From Candidatus Polarisedimenticolaceae bacterium (lineage in GTDB: Bacteria > Acidobacteriota > Polarisedimenticolia > Polarisedimenticolales > DASRJG01), in contig DASUCV010000020.1 in assembly GCA_036275915.1 (NCBI GenBank), positions 62,001-126,000 on the forward strand: a stretch of DNA of 64,000 nucleotides. The letters run 5' to 3'. How positions within the stretch are numbered: the first letter of the stretch is position 1; each line of letters begins with the position of its first letter. Made by a program: the position numbers and the translations under genes. Under the pieces are notes generated by a model that saw only the letters and a program-made list of their open reading frames with translations, had not been told where the DNA came from and ran no database searches. Positions 15,809 through 26,376 of the stretch are shown piece by piece.

Positions 15809-16273
15809 TCAGCCGAACAACTGCCGCAGCTGCGCCGTTCGATGGTCGAAGATCGCCCGGACGTCGCGCCGGACGACGAGCCGATCGATCAGCCAGCCGC
15901 CCGGAACGGCGTAGCGCACGAAGTCGCCGACGTCGGTGCCGCCGTCCCGCGGCGCGAACGAGTGCTCGTGGATCCACGCCCGGTAGGGACCGCGCCGCTG
16001 CTCATCCGCGAACCGCCGGGGCGGATCCCACACCGTGATCTCCGATTCCCAGTGCACGGGGACGCCGCGGAGCCTGAGCGCGTACTCGAGCCGCGCGCCC
16101 TGCCGCATCACGATCGGCCGCGGCGTGACGATGCGAAACCGGAGCCACGGGGGCGTCAGCTCCTCGAGGTTGCCGGCGTCCGCGAAGAACGCGAACACGC
16201 GCTCGATCGGTTGGCCCAGCCAGATCTCCGAGCGAAGGGTCGTCAAGCCGTCGGCCCGGCCCCACGTGATCAT
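15809..16273 (-). CDS. SRPBCC-superfamily ligand-binding protein
   Basis: A 154-residue START/SRPBCC-type protein. It opens with the typical beta-strand and helix SEIWLGQPIERVFAFFAD, followed by AGNLEELTPPWLRF. It ends with a long C-terminal helix (RRDVRAIFDHRTAQLRQLF). Relatives include coenzyme Q-binding and polyketide cyclase-like proteins, and stand-alone copies near cell-division epimerase genes; the ligand is unknown. It lies 9 bases downstream of the fn3 protein at 16283, so the two are probably co-transcribed. Confidence 0.8.
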   Translation of the reverse strand: MITWGRADGLTTLRSEIWLGQPIERVFAFFADAGNLEELTPPWLRFRIVTPRPIVMRQGARLEYALRLRGVPVHWESEITVWDPPRRFADEQRRGPYRAWIHEHSFAPRDGGTDVGDFVRYAVPGGWLIDRLVVRRDVRAIFDHRTAQLRQLFG

Positions 16274-16282
16274 GGGAACAGG

Positions 16283-17548
16283 TTACTCGGGACAGTCGTC
16301 GATCGCCTTGACGCGGTAGTAGAGCCTCTCTCCGGGCGCCGACGGTGGGACCGCCCTGTCGATCGCGTGGAGGGTTCCGTCCACGACGGCGATCTTCCGG
16401 AAGTCGGCGTCGGCGGGCGCTACGTCGAGCGGCCCGGCGCGCTCGACGACGTAGCTCGGCGCGGCGATCGGATGCCCCTCGACGTCGGTCGTCGAAGGCG
16501 ACCACGACACGAGGTTGGCCGCGCCGATCGCGGTGACGTGGACCTGCGCGGGCGCCTTCGGCTTGGGTCCGGCCGCGGCGACGACCTCGACCTTCTCCGA
16601 AGGAGCGCTCTCGACGCCGCACGTGTTCATGGCGGTGACCACGTAAGAAAAACGGCTACACGCGCGGACCGGATCGATCGTGGCGACGTGGGACGCGTCC
16701 AGGTCCGCGATGCGGTGGGCGTCGTCGATCGGAACGTTGAAGCCGGTGGAGCGGTAGACCCGGTAGCCGGCGAGATCGCGGATCGCGGGTGACGCTGGAT
16801 CGCCGGGAAGCGGCGCGTCATTGATCGCGACCGCCGGCCACGCGAGCGCATTGACGACGCCGGGGCTGCCCTCGCTGACGTTCAGCTCCATGGGGGCCTG
16901 AGGGGTTGTCCTGTTCGCGGTCGTCACCGCGATCTCCTCGGTCGGCGCGCTCTCATTCCCTTCGGCGTCGACCGCGACGACGGAGAGGTAGTACGTCGCC
17001 GCGTCGGCGAGGCCGTCGATGTAGGTCGCCGTGCCGCCGACCGGCCAGACGTAGACCGGCGCCGCCGGGGACGTGCCCGCGCGCAGGCGGTAGATCGTGA
17101 CGTCCGGGCTCGGGCTCGCAGGCCACGAGACGACGAGACCGCGACAGTGGCCGGAAACCGCGACGGGCGTACCGGCGGGCTCGGGCAACGTGAAGTCTCG
17201 ATGGCAGCTCTCCGAATTGGGGCGAATGCCGCCGCTGCTGTCGGTGCCGAGACCGCTCTCTACGAGGGAGTTGCCGGAGACGAGGAAGAAGGCGCAGCGT
17301 CCGGGCGCGGGGATGTCGCCGGAGCCGAAACGCCGCTCGCCGATGTCACAGCTCCCGGGCTGCTGCGTGTAGACGCCCGTCGCGCGCAGCTCTTTCATGT
17401 CTCCGGCGTAGACATCCCACGAGGAGTGCGTGGCGCCGTCGGTCCAGACCAAGGTCTTCGTCGCGTCGAACGCGACGTCGATCCCGCGGCCGTCGTCGGC
17501 AACGGCGATCGAGGTCCCCAGCATCAAGAAGAAGACGTACCGTCTCAC
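16283..17548 (-). CDS. Secreted multi-domain fibronectin-III protein
   Basis: A 421-residue protein starting at a GTG (17548), with a short signal peptide ending near AVADD. The N-terminal about 120 residues match a module also found in three other secreted proteins of this window; its consensus is roughly a FFYLV core, then LGxxSxG and RPN before a Cys. Two to three fn3 domains follow (for instance AATYYLSVVAVDAEGNESAP and FSYVVTAMNTCGVESAP). The protein ends YYRVKAIDDCPE. No enzyme motif is seen. It is probably a cell-surface or matrix protein, leading a two-gene unit with the SRPBCC gene. Confidence 0.78.
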   Translation of the reverse strand: MRRYVFFLMLGTSIAVADDGRGIDVAFDATKTLVWTDGATHSSWDVYAGDMKELRATGVYTQQPGSCDIGERRFGSGDIPAPGRCAFFLVSGNSLVESGLGTDSSGGIRPNSESCHRDFTLPEPAGTPVAVSGHCRGLVVSWPASPSPDVTIYRLRAGTSPAAPVYVWPVGGTATYIDGLADAATYYLSVVAVDAEGNESAPTEEIAVTTANRTTPQAPMELNVSEGSPGVVNALAWPAVAINDAPLPGDPASPAIRDLAGYRVYRSTGFNVPIDDAHRIADLDASHVATIDPVRACSRFSYVVTAMNTCGVESAPSEKVEVVAAAGPKPKAPAQVHVTAIGAANLVSWSPSTTDVEGHPIAAPSYVVERAGPLDVAPADADFRKIAVVDGTLHAIDRAVPPSAPGERLYYRVKAIDDCPE

Positions 17549-17650
17549 CCAAGGAATATGGGTTCCACCGCGGAGTGGGCAACCCGCCCTTGTCGAGTCC
17601 GGTGATCGGAACTACGCTTGGACTCCGGGTGCTCCTTCGACGAGGTTCTC

Positions 17651-18496
17651 ATGCCGCTGTACATGGATATCCACGTGATACCGGGCGCCAAGCCGGAAGA
17701 CGTCGCGAAGGCCCACATGGCCGATATGGACGCGCAGAAGGAGCACGGCGTCGAGTACGTCAAGTACTGGTTCAACGAGTCGTGCGGAAAAATCTTCTGC
17801 CTCTGCGAGGCGCCCAGCGCCGAGGCGGCCGCCGAGGTGCACAAGAAGGCTCATGGACTGGTCGCGGAGAGGATCATCGAGGTTCAGCCGGAGATCGCCG
17901 AAGGGTTCATGGGCGGGGTGGAAGCCAACCTCGTGGGCGCGGCGATCGTGCCGGGCGGCGGTCAGAACGACCGCGATTCCGGGATGCGGACGATCCTCTT
18001 CACCGACATCGTGAACTCGACCTCGCTGACGCAGAAGCTCGGCGACCGCAAGGCGATGGAGCTGCTGCGCGTCCACGACCGGATCGTGCGCGAGGCGCTC
18101 GCGCAGTCGGCGGGGCGCGAGGTGAAGCACACCGGCGACGGGATCATGGCGTCGTTCATCTCTGCCGCCGCGACCGTGCGTTGCGCCGCGAAGATCCAGT
18201 CGGAGCTCGACCGCCATCGTGCCGAGCACGACGGCTTCCCGCTGCAAGTGCGCATCGGTGCCGCGGCCGGCGAGCCGGTGGAAGAGAACAAGGATCTCTT
18301 CGGCTCGACCGTCCAGCTCGCGGCCCGGCTCTGCGCGCACGCCGATCCCGATCACATCCTCGTCTCGCACGCCGTCGTGGAGCTGTGTCTGGGTAAGGGC
18401 GTTCCGTTCCAGGATCTCGGCGAGGTGTCGCTCCGAGGCTTCGAGCAGCCGATCCGCGTTCACACCGTTTCGTGGGCCGACACGACCGTCGCATGA
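17651..18496 (+). CDS. DUF4242 nickel-binding-type domain fused to class III nucleotidyl cyclase
   Basis: A 281-residue protein. Residues 1-90 form a DUF4242 domain (MPLYMDIHVIPGAKPEDV, with a CGKIFCLCEAP core), related to small metal-binding ferredoxin-like proteins. Residues 115-275 are an adenylate/guanylate cyclase catalytic domain: FTDIVNST carries the first metal Asp and KHTGDGIMASF the second, and the transition-state region follows in LFGSTVQLAARLCAHAD. It should make cAMP or cGMP. The DUF4242 part is a plausible metal- or redox-responsive switch. The ATG has a GAGG site. The OsmC gene starts inside its stop codon (ATGA), tying the two together. Confidence 0.85.
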   Translation: MPLYMDIHVIPGAKPEDVAKAHMADMDAQKEHGVEYVKYWFNESCGKIFCLCEAPSAEAAAEVHKKAHGLVAERIIEVQPEIAEGFMGGVEANLVGAAIVPGGGQNDRDSGMRTILFTDIVNSTSLTQKLGDRKAMELLRVHDRIVREALAQSAGREVKHTGDGIMASFISAAATVRCAAKIQSELDRHRAEHDGFPLQVRIGAAAGEPVEENKDLFGSTVQLAARLCAHADPDHILVSHAVVELCLGKGVPFQDLGEVSLRGFEQPIRVHTVSWADTTVA

Positions 18497-18999
18497 ACGT
18501 CGACGACCTGCGCGCGATCCAGGCGCCTCTCAAGCAGCGCTACCGCGAGGAGCCGAAGGCGGCGGTGGTCACGCTCTCTGCGGAGGGCGATCTCGGCGAC
18601 GGCATCGCGTGCAACGTGGCGACCGGCCGCGCGCTCGTCGAGGCGGGCCTGCACCCCGCCACCGGCGGAACCGGAGCGCTCGCCTGCTCCGGCGACATGT
18701 TGCTTCAGGCGCTCGTCGCCTGCGCCGGCGTCACGCTCTCGGCGGTCGCGACCTCGCTCGGGATCGAGCTGCGCGGGGCACATCTCCGCGCCGAGGGCGA
18801 CCTCGATTTCCGCGGCACCCTCGGCGTCGACAAGACGGCGCGGGTCGGGTTCGAGCGGATCCGGCTCTTAATCGACCTCGACACCGACGCGCCGGACGAG
18901 CAGCGCCGGAAGCTCCTCGAGCTGACCGAGCGTTACTGCGTCGTGTTCCAGACTCTCTCGCGGAGTCCCGAGCTGCGCGTCAGCGCCACCACGCGCTGA
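18493..18999 (+). CDS. OsmC/Ohr-family peroxide-detoxification protein
   Basis: A 168-residue OsmC-fold protein. It carries the two conserved redox cysteines, one in LVACAGVTLS and one in ERYCVVFQTL, which in the family reduce organic hydroperoxides. The GDMLLQALVACAG segment is characteristic. The start ATG overlaps the cyclase stop by 4 bases, which argues for co-expression and for a redox theme in this pair. The 3' end overlaps the convergent membrane-protein gene by 20 bases. Confidence 0.87.
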   Translation: MNVDDLRAIQAPLKQRYREEPKAAVVTLSAEGDLGDGIACNVATGRALVEAGLHPATGGTGALACSGDMLLQALVACAGVTLSAVATSLGIELRGAHLRAEGDLDFRGTLGVDKTARVGFERIRLLIDLDTDAPDEQRRKLLELTERYCVVFQTLSRSPELRVSATTR

Positions 19000-19975
19000 G
19001 CGTGTGCGCGGCGAGAAGGCTCGCCGCCGGGATGATCTCGAAGAAGACGCGATACTCGCGCGGGCTCCCGGCCGTGATGTAGACGAGGACGAGCGGCACG
19101 AGCGCGATGAGCTGCCACCGGAGGACGAGCGGCTTCTCCTTCCAGCGGTAGGTCAGGAGGAGAAGGACGGTGAGCGCGCCGATCCAGTCGATCAGGTCGT
19201 AGGGCTTGGTGAAGACGTACTGGAACTGCCCTGACACGTCCCAGAACACGTTGGCGCCCGGATTGTCGCTGTAGCGGAAGATCAGGCAGAGCTTGATCGC
19301 GACGCCGGTCGCCACGAGCGCGGCGCCGTAGCGCAAGACCTTCGCGCGCGGGAGCGTGCGCCAGCCGTACGCGACGAACGGCAGGACGAGGTAGAGCGTC
19401 GTCTCGCGGTTGAGCATCCCGAGAACGAACCAGACGAAGAAGCGGTCCCATCGGCCGCGCACCGTCTCGTAGAGACACGCGGCCCACACGAGGAGGGTCG
19501 CCTCGTCGTACATGTAGAGCTGGGGCCAGAGCGAGGACACCGAAGCCAAGCCGAGAAAGGGCGCCATGAGCGCCGGCGCGTCGCTGTCCGGAAAAAGGAT
19601 CCGTGCGGCGCGGAAGACGAAGACCGCGAAGCCGAGAAGGCAGAGGTACATGAGCCCCAGCTCGAGGAGACCCTCGTAGGCCAGCTCGGGCGGCGCGTCG
19701 ATGTGCATGAGCACGTAGCGCGCCCCCTCGTTCCCCACGCACCACCGCTCGATGCCGCTCTGCAGGCTTTGCGGCGTCACCGCGCGGATCGCCCGGATCG
19801 TCCAGGGCATCAGCACGCGATGGGCGAACGGGCTGTAGGCCGTCCCGTCGAGCATCGACGGGAGGTCGGCGGCGGTGTTGTAGTTGAGGTGGGACGCCTC
19901 GACGGCGACCGCCATGACGGCGAACGCATGAAGGGCGATGGCAACGCCCAGGACGGCGAGCTTCCATCTCGGCAT
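18980..19975 (-). CDS. Polytopic membrane protein, GT-C-like, unknown function
   Basis: A 331-residue inner-membrane protein with about 8-9 hydrophobic segments. The first loop ([16 protein letters not shown]...FAHRVLMPW) and the [16 protein letters not shown] motif resemble uncharacterised GT-C-fold glycosyltransferase-like or DUF2029-like proteins. In those families an acidic residue after the first helix would be catalytic. I cannot identify that residue with confidence. The gene overlaps OsmC tail to tail and is divergent from the Kelch gene. It may handle a polyprenyl-linked sugar, but this is speculation. Confidence 0.6.
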   Translation of the reverse strand: MPRWKLAVLGVAIALHAFAVMAVAVEASHLNYNTAADLPSMLDGTAYSPFAHRVLMPWTIRAIRAVTPQSLQSGIERWCVGNEGARYVLMHIDAPPELAYEGLLELGLMYLCLLGFAVFVFRAARILFPDSDAPALMAPFLGLASVSSLWPQLYMYDEATLLVWAACLYETVRGRWDRFFVWFVLGMLNRETTLYLVLPFVAYGWRTLPRAKVLRYGAALVATGVAIKLCLIFRYSDNPGANVFWDVSGQFQYVFTKPYDLIDWIGALTVLLLLTYRWKEKPLVLRWQLIALVPLVLVYITAGSPREYRVFFEIIPAASLLAAHTLSAWWR

Positions 19976-20070
19976 CGGGCGGCATCATCACACACTCTCG
20001 CGCCGGAGAGAGCGCTCCACGGTCCGACAGTCCGAGCGCCCGATAGTCCCGAAATACCTTCGGAAACGCG

Positions 20071-20086
20071 AGGCACACCCGTTGCA
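20071..20086 (+). promoter_or_regulatory. Sigma-54 -24/-12 promoter of Kelch gene
   Basis: AGGCACACCCGTTGCA carries GGCAC and TTGC with exact GG-N10-GC spacing. It lies 28 bases before the ATG at 20115. Transcription would start about 17 bases upstream of the ATG, just ahead of a GGGAGGTGG ribosome site. Confidence 0.65.
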
Positions 20087-20114
20087 GAACCCGGGACCAT
20101 CGGGAGGTGGCCCC

Positions 20115-23100
20115 ATGCGTTCGATCTTCGTCTTCGCCCTCGCCGCGACCGCCGTCAGCGCCGCGGCCGCTCGTGAGCTGACCTTCGACGAGCGGGTCAC
20201 CGCCCAGCGGGCGATCGAGCAGGTCTACTGGAGCCACCGGATCTGGCCGGCCGACAATCCGGGGCCGAAGCCGCCCCTCGCGGCGGTCCTGAGCGAGCAG
20301 GCGGTCCGGGCCAAGGTCGCTGCCCAGCTCACCGCATTCGACGCCGCTGCGGCCAAGGGGGCCGTGATCGACGGCGCCCGTCTCCAGAGCGAGATGAACC
20401 GGATCGCCGCGTCGTCGCACGCCCCCGACATCCTTCGAGAGCTGTTCGAGGCGCTCGGAAACGACCCGTTCGTGATTGCGGAAACACTCGTCCGTCCCGA
20501 GCTGACCGAGCGGATCCTGGACGGCAAAGCGTCCGGCGGCCCGTCGGCGGGACCCGTCCCCGTGGGGATGGTGCTCCCTTCCATCACCGCCTCGGCCACC
20601 TGCCCGAACGACGTGTGGCGCGACGTCGAAGGCCTTCCCAACGGCCGGTACCAACACACCGCCGTCTGGACCGGAACCGAGATGCTGATCTGGGGTGGGC
20701 ACGTCGGCACGACGCCGTACCTCCCCGACGGCGCGAGGTACAACCCCGCTCTCGACACCTGGACGCCGATGTCGCAGGCCGGCCAGCCCACACTTCGCAC
20801 GCTCCACACCACCGTGTGGACCGGATCGCGCATGGTCGTGTGGGGCGGTTACGCGGGAGGCGCCTACTTCGGCGACGGCGGCGTTTACGATCCGGCGACG
20901 GACACGTGGACCGCGACCGCGACGAGCGGCGCCCCGACGGCGCGCATCTACCACACCGCCGTCTGGACCGGCTCGCGCATGCTCGTCTGGGGCGGGGTCC
21001 AGACCGGCGCCACCTATCCGACCGCCGGCGGATCGTTCGATCCGGTGACGAACACCTGGACGCCGATGTCCGCGGTGGGCGCGCCCGCGGGCCGGGCGCG
21101 CCACAGCATGATCTGGGCGGGAACCCGCATGATCGTGTTCGGCGGAGACAATGGGGTGCTTCTGAGCACTGGCGGGCGTTACGACCCGGCGACCGATGCG
21201 TGGACTCCGACGTCGACGACGGGAATCGTCGGACGTCACTACCACACCGCCGTCTGGACAGGCACGGAGATGATCGTCTGGGGCGGCTCGACGACGGTTT
21301 CATTCCCGAACACCGGAGCCCGCTACAACCCGGTGTCCGACACATGGACCGCGACGACGACGGTCGGCGCCCCTTCGGGACGCTACGAGCACACCGCCAT
21401 CTGGACCGGCGCGCGCATGATCGTCTGGGGCGGCTATTACACCGACGGAGTCAACTCCCCCGTCATCTTCAACACGGGGAGCCGCTACGACCCGGTGGCG
21501 AACAGCTGGTCAGCGATCACGAGCGTCGGCGCGCCTCTCGCTCGCGACCAGCACACCGCCGTCTACGCGCCCGAACGGGGCGAGATGATCGTGTGGGGCG
21601 GCGTCGGCGCCGACTATTTCAGCGACGGGGGCCGTTACGACACGACGACGAATACCTGGTCGCCGATTCCCGGCAAGAGCCCGGAGCCTCGCGGCGAGCA
21701 CGTCGCGGTGTGGACGGGAGCCGAGATGATCGTCTGGGGCGGCGAGGGCGAGAGCGGCAATCTCAGAGACGGCAGCCGCTACGTTCCCGCGACCGACACG
21801 TGGTCGCGCATCGCCGACAACGGCGCGCCCTCCGCGCGCGTACGACACACGGCGGTCTGGACCGGGACCGAGATGATCGTGTGGGGAGGGTTCGGGACGC
21901 AGGGTCTCAACACCGGCGGCCGCTACAATCCGACGAGCAACACTTGGCTTCCGACGACCACGACCGGCGCGCCGACGCTGCGCCAGTACCACTCCATGGT
22001 CTGGACAGGCTCGCGCGCGATCGTGTGGGGCGGGTCCGGGCAATCGGCGGTGAATACGGGCGGCCGCTATGACCCGGCGACCGATTCGTGGACGCCCACC
22101 ACGACGACAGGCGCGCCGACCGTGCGGAATCACCACGCGGCCGTGTGGGTCAACGGGCGCATGGTCGTGTTCGGGGGCTTCAACGGCTCGGTCAACCTGA
22201 ACACCGGCGGCCGCTACGATCCGAACACGGACACGTGGGCCGCGACCACGACGACCGGCGCGCCGTCGATCCGTAACGACGCCTCCGCGGTCTCGACCGG
22301 AACGAAGATGATCGTCTGGGGCGGGAGCCCGGCCACCAACACCGGCGGCGTCTACGATCCGGTGGCGAACACCTGGACCGCCACCGCGACGGCGAACGCG
22401 CCGAGCGCGCGCTTCCGCGCGACCGCGGTCTGGACCGGCGACGTGATGATCGTGTGGGGAGGTTCGGCGCTGGTCGTGGGAGTCGGCGCGGGCGGCCTCT
22501 ACGACCCGGCGACGAACACGTGGACGCCGACCGCCCAGACCAGCTCGACTCCCTACGATCGCGATTACACGGCTTCCGTCTGGGCGGGCAACGAGTTCAT
22601 CGTGTTCGGCGGCATCCGCGGCTCCGGGATGCACTTCGGAAACGGAGCCCAGTACTGCTCGTGCGGTGTCGTCTACCTCGACCACGACGGCGACGGCCAC
22701 GGCAACCCCGCGATCTCTCAGCAGAACTGCGCCGGCTCGCCGCCGCCGGGGTACGTCTCCGCGGGAGACGACTGCGACGACAACGACCCGAACAACTATC
22801 CCGGCAACCTCGAGGTCTGCGACGGCCGCGACAACGACTGCGACGGCCAGCCCGAGGTCCCCGGCCCCGAGGTCTGCGACGGCCGCGACAACGACTGCAA
22901 CGGCCTCATCGACGAGGGCATCCCGGCGGGCGGCGCGTGCACGACCGGGCAGCCGGGCGTCTGCGGCCCGGGCCACAGCATCTGCATCGCCGGCTCGTTC
23001 GTCTGCGTCTCGGACCGCGGTCCCGGCGTCGAGATCTGCAACGGCCTCGACGACAACTGCGACGGCCAGGTCGACGAAGCGATGGACTCGGACGGCGACG

Positions 23101-23891
23101 GGATCAGCAACTGTCTCGACAATTGCCCCGACGCCTCGAACGCGAATCAGGCGAACGCCGACGGCGACGCCTTCGGCGATGCGTGTGACTGCGCGCCCAA
23201 CGATCCGGCGAACGGGCGCGCGCCCGCGGTCGACAACTCGATGCGCGTGGCGAAGGCGGGCGCCTCGACGACCTTCACGTGGCAGGACGGCAGTCTCGGC
23301 GGCTCCTTCCGGCTCTACCGCGGATTCCGCAATCCGGGGAGCGCGTTCGCGTACGACCAGTACTGCACCGGGCAGGCGTGGCCCTCGTCTTCGGCGAGCG
23401 ACACGCTGACGCCGCGGCCGGGGACGCTCTTCTACTATCTCGTCAGCCGGACCGGCTGCTCCGAGTCGGCGCTCGGGTATGGCGGCGCGAACGTCGAGAT
23501 CCCGAATTCCGATCCGTGCCCCTCGGGCGGCACCGACGCCGACGGCGACGGCATCGAGGAGGCGGTCGACGACTGCCCCGGCTTCTACAACCCGTCGCAG
23601 GCCGACGCCGACGGCGACCAGCACGGCGACGTCTGCGACAACTGCCCGCTCGCCGCGAACCCCGATCAGCGCGACATCGATCAGGATGGGCTCGGCGACG
23701 CGTGCGACCCGGACATCGACGGCGACGGTCTTGCGAACGCCGCGGACAATTGCCCGACGATCGCCAACGCCGATCAGGCCGACGTCGATCTCGACGGCGT
23801 GGGCGACGTCTGCGACAACTGCCCGACCGTGTTCAACCCGACGCAGCTCGATACCGACGGCGACGGCGTGGGTGACGCCTGCCAGCCCTGA
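20115..23891 (+). CDS. Secreted Kelch double-propeller protein with MopE-type and thrombospondin type 3 repeats
   Basis: A 1258-residue protein with a signal peptide ending near ARELTF. Residues of about 20-170 form a helical N-terminal domain. About 14 Kelch-like blades follow (recurring HTAVWTG..MIVWGG, then YDPATDTW), which fits two seven-blade propellers. Next come MopE-type metal-binding repeats ([12 protein letters not shown]), then a window-wide recurring fn3-like module ([20 protein letters not shown]). The C-terminus holds four calcium-binding thrombospondin type 3 repeats ([16 protein letters not shown]). No enzyme motif is present; it is probably a calcium-stabilised surface or extracellular adhesion protein. 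A strong ribosome site and a -24/-12 element precede it. Confidence 0.88.
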   Translation: MRSIFVFALAATAVSAAAARELTFDERVTAQRAIEQVYWSHRIWPADNPGPKPPLAAVLSEQAVRAKVAAQLTAFDAAAAKGAVIDGARLQSEMNRIAASSHAPDILRELFEALGNDPFVIAETLVRPELTERILDGKASGGPSAGPVPVGMVLPSITASATCPNDVWRDVEGLPNGRYQHTAVWTGTEMLIWGGHVGTTPYLPDGARYNPALDTWTPMSQAGQPTLRTLHTTVWTGSRMVVWGGYAGGAYFGDGGVYDPATDTWTATATSGAPTARIYHTAVWTGSRMLVWGGVQTGATYPTAGGSFDPVTNTWTPMSAVGAPAGRARHSMIWAGTRMIVFGGDNGVLLSTGGRYDPATDAWTPTSTTGIVGRHYHTAVWTGTEMIVWGGSTTVSFPNTGARYNPVSDTWTATTTVGAPSGRYEHTAIWTGARMIVWGGYYTDGVNSPVIFNTGSRYDPVANSWSAITSVGAPLARDQHTAVYAPERGEMIVWGGVGADYFSDGGRYDTTTNTWSPIPGKSPEPRGEHVAVWTGAEMIVWGGEGESGNLRDGSRYVPATDTWSRIADNGAPSARVRHTAVWTGTEMIVWGGFGTQGLNTGGRYNPTSNTWLPTTTTGAPTLRQYHSMVWTGSRAIVWGGSGQSAVNTGGRYDPATDSWTPTTTTGAPTVRNHHAAVWVNGRMVVFGGFNGSVNLNTGGRYDPNTDTWAATTTTGAPSIRNDASAVSTGTKMIVWGGSPATNTGGVYDPVANTWTATATANAPSARFRATAVWTGDVMIVWGGSALVVGVGAGGLYDPATNTWTPTAQTSSTPYDRDYTASVWAGNEFIVFGGIRGSGMHFGNGAQYCSCGVVYLDHDGDGHGNPAISQQNCAGSPPPGYVSAGDDCDDNDPNNYPGNLEVCDGRDNDCDGQPEVPGPEVCDGRDNDCNGLIDEGIPAGGACTTGQPGVCGPGHSICIAGSFVCVSDRGPGVEICNGLDDNCDGQVDEAMDSDGDGISNCLDNCPDASNANQANADGDAFGDACDCAPNDPANGRAPAVDNSMRVAKAGASTTFTWQDGSLGGSFRLYRGFRNPGSAFAYDQYCTGQAWPSSSASDTLTPRPGTLFYYLVSRTGCSESALGYGGANVEIPNSDPCPSGGTDADGDGIEEAVDDCPGFYNPSQADADGDQHGDVCDNCPLAANPDQRDIDQDGLGDACDPDIDGDGLANAADNCPTIANADQADVDLDGVGDVCDNCPTVFNPTQLDTDGDGVGDACQP

Positions 23892-23894
23892 CGA

Positions 23895-25122
23895 TTACTT
23901 GCGCGCCGCCGCCAGCGCCCGCACGTGCGCGGCGAGCGGCGCGTAGTCGGCTTCCCGCGATGACACCGTCCCACGTCGGCATCTTGACCCCGGGTTTCGC
24001 GATCTCGGGGTGCTTGATATAGGCGATGAGCGCCTCCTCGGTCGGGAAGTCGACGGGGTTCTTGCGGAGGTCGTAGACGCCGACGCCGGTGTCGCCGTGG
24101 CACCCGTTGCAGCCGTAACGGTAGTAGGCGGCGCGGCCCGCGTCCGTTCCGGCAACCGTGGCCGCCACCGGCCGCGGCACCGCATTCTTGATCGGCGGCA
24201 CGGTCTTCAGGTACGCGTAGATCGCGCGCGTCTCGTCGTCGGACAGCTCCGGAAACGGCATCATCGGGTACTGGATCACGCTCGCGTCGGGACGAACCCC
24301 GAAGCGCACGAGCCGCACGAACTCATCCTCGGTCCACTTGCCGATCCCGGTCTCGGGATCCGGCGTGATGTTCGCCGTCTTCACGATGCGGCCGTTCATG
24401 TCGGGCATCGCGTTCCCGCCGCCGAGGTAGCCGCCCGATTTCTCGGGCACGTGCTCGTCGAGCGTCGCGAAATCGGCCGAGTGGCACGGATAGCAGAGGG
24501 CGCGGGCCTGCACGAGGTACCGCCCGTACGCGACCCTGTCGCTCGTGTCGGGCGTCGGGATCGGCGAGGTCGGGTACGGAATCGGCTTGAACACCGTCCG
24601 CGCGAGCACCTTCATGAGCAAGCTGGGCTGGCTCAGCGGCCTCTTCACGTGCACCGGCTTCACGAGCGGATCGTCGGAGCGAAGGAACGCGATGACGTCC
24701 TTCAGGTCCTCGTCGGCCATGAGCGGCAGCTTGACCATCCACGGCGGCGTGTAGCGCCCGTCACGACGGACGCCGGTGCGGAGGAGATACGCGATCTCGC
24801 CGTCGCTCCACGACCCGATCCCCGTCTCCGGGTCGCCGGTGATGTTCGCCGAGTGCGCCGAGCCGAACTGCGCGGGCACCTCGAGCATCGGCTTGCCGGC
24901 GAGCGTCCCAGTGTCGTTGTCGAGGTGGCAGGCGACACAAAGCATCTGCATCGTGTGCCGCCCGCGCTCGACGCGCTCCGGGGTCACCTCGACCTTGAGG
25001 TCGATCTTCCCCGGCGGGTAAAACGGGATGCCGCCACGAGAGATGACGGCGAGCGCGATTCCCACGATCAAAACGAGAACGGCCACGGCGCCGGCGACGA
25101 TCTTGAGAATGCGGCGGAGCAT
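23895..25122 (-). CDS. Membrane-anchored triheme cytochrome c, frameshifted near the C-terminus
   Basis: From the ATG at 25122, the frame shows one N-terminal membrane anchor (about 6-28) and three haem sites: CVACH (Cys62), CYPCH (Cys210) and CNGCH (Cys338). The layout resembles the triheme cytochrome subunit of membrane alcohol or aldehyde dehydrogenases. The frame breaks after KMPTWDGVIA: an extra G (CCC at 23954-23956 on the plus strand) diverts the ending. Removing one base restores EADYAPLAAHVRALAAARK and a TAA at 23895, the expected family ending of 408 residues. Unshifted reading runs to 23833, into the Kelch gene. The dehydrogenase partner is not in the window. Confidence 0.8.
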
Positions 25123-25160
25123 CGGAGGCGGGAGGCTATCACGCGGCGGCGCGAGATGAC

Positions 25161-26369
25161 ATGATTCGGTCACGAGGTGCGTCGATGCTTGTCGTGTCCG
25201 CAATGCTGCTCTCCGCGCTGGCCTCCGGATTTGCCAGCGATGCGGTACAGCCAGACACCGCCGCACGCCGTGATGATCTGAAGAAGAGCTATGGAGACGT
25301 TTGCGACAAGCTCGGAAAGCTCTACGAGAACCTGACTCCGGAGCGCGAGGACGAGCTTGATGCGCTCATGAATCGCTCCTGGTCACTTGCCGAGCAGTGG
25401 TTGCTCAGCTACCTCGCCGACCATCCTGACAGCGCCGCGGATGAGCTGGCCGCGGATCTGCGGACGCTGTCTCCCCCATCGCGCTCGGAGAACGACGATG
25501 TTCCGGGCCCGCTGGACGCCGGCGCGGTGTCCTTGGCGACCGGGTCTTACGCGATCGCCATCCATTCGGGCTCGCGCCGGAGCACGATCGTGATCGCCGC
25601 ACGGTCAGCGAAGGGCGATTACCGGATCGCTTGGCGGATCCGAACCGTTCCTCTCGATGCACGGGCGGAGGAGGGTGAGCTTGGTCGTTGGCGTACCTCC
25701 GGACCCGGATGGCACGACGGCCCGCTCGACGGAAAGGTCATCCTTGCCCCGAAGAGTGCCGGCGGCGAGGCACGATTCTGGGTCGACGCGGTAGCGCGGC
25801 CCGACGCCGGGCTCATCTGCCCTGCGCAAATCAGCCTCTGGCGCTGGACGGGCAAGACCGCGGTGCTCGAGTACGTCGCGATGTACGACGCGCCCGGCCA
25901 GACCCACGTCGAGCTGCAGGGTGACGTGCTCCGCCTGCGGGTGAACACGCCGCTCGCGTGCTTCGCACCCTGCGGCGCGTGCGACGGGCCGCATGCAACT
26001 TGGTCATTGCGGCTTCGCGACCACGGGGTGGAAGACCTCGGCCGCGTCGACGATGACCCCGAGCTTCACGCGCTGCACGAGCTGTTTCGCCGTGTCGCGG
26101 CGGCGAAGGATGCGTCCGCGCTCGCCGCGCCGGCTGCGATCGCCTACGTGAAGTCCCAATTTGCGTCGATGCGCGACAAGTACGTCCGCGACGACGGGGA
26201 GGAATGCTGGGTCGGCCTGATCATGGGCGAGTGGAAGGTCGAGCACCACGCCGGGAAATCGGTGCTCGATGCGCACTTCGACCGGCTCTACCCGCTGTCC
26301 GTCGCCTTCGAAACCCGAAACGGCCGGCCCTTCGTGACCGGGATCGAGGAGCATCCCGAGCGCGAGTGA
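25161..26369 (+). CDS. Secreted protein of unknown function
   Basis: A 402-residue protein with a signal peptide (MLVVSAMLLSALASGFAS if started at the ATG at 25185; ATG 25161 adds eight residues). The N-terminal third is helical and rich in charged residues. The rest is beta-rich with a Cys cluster (ACFAPCGACDGPH). The C-terminal part has a DDGEECWVGLIMGEWKVE segment. I recognise no family. The start is divergent from the cytochrome gene across 38 bases, and the 3' end is 7 bases from the convergent gene at 26377. Confidence 0.65.
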   Translation: MIRSRGASMLVVSAMLLSALASGFASDAVQPDTAARRDDLKKSYGDVCDKLGKLYENLTPEREDELDALMNRSWSLAEQWLLSYLADHPDSAADELAADLRTLSPPSRSENDDVPGPLDAGAVSLATGSYAIAIHSGSRRSTIVIAARSAKGDYRIAWRIRTVPLDARAEEGELGRWRTSGPGWHDGPLDGKVILAPKSAGGEARFWVDAVARPDAGLICPAQISLWRWTGKTAVLEYVAMYDAPGQTHVELQGDVLRLRVNTPLACFAPCGACDGPHATWSLRLRDHGVEDLGRVDDDPELHALHELFRRVAAAKDASALAAPAAIAYVKSQFASMRDKYVRDDGEECWVGLIMGEWKVEHHAGKSVLDAHFDRLYPLSVAFETRNGRPFVTGIEEHPERE

Positions 26370-26376
26370 TGAAGTG

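Noticed and set aside
19938-20114. Upstream extension of the Kelch protein
   Set aside because: The extension gives no signal peptide; the ATG at 20115 has a strong ribosome site and a signal peptide directly follows.
22810-22898. Two 30-base direct repeats resembling a short repeat array
   Set aside because: They encode consecutive MopE-type protein repeats in frame; only two copies and no spacers of CRISPR type.
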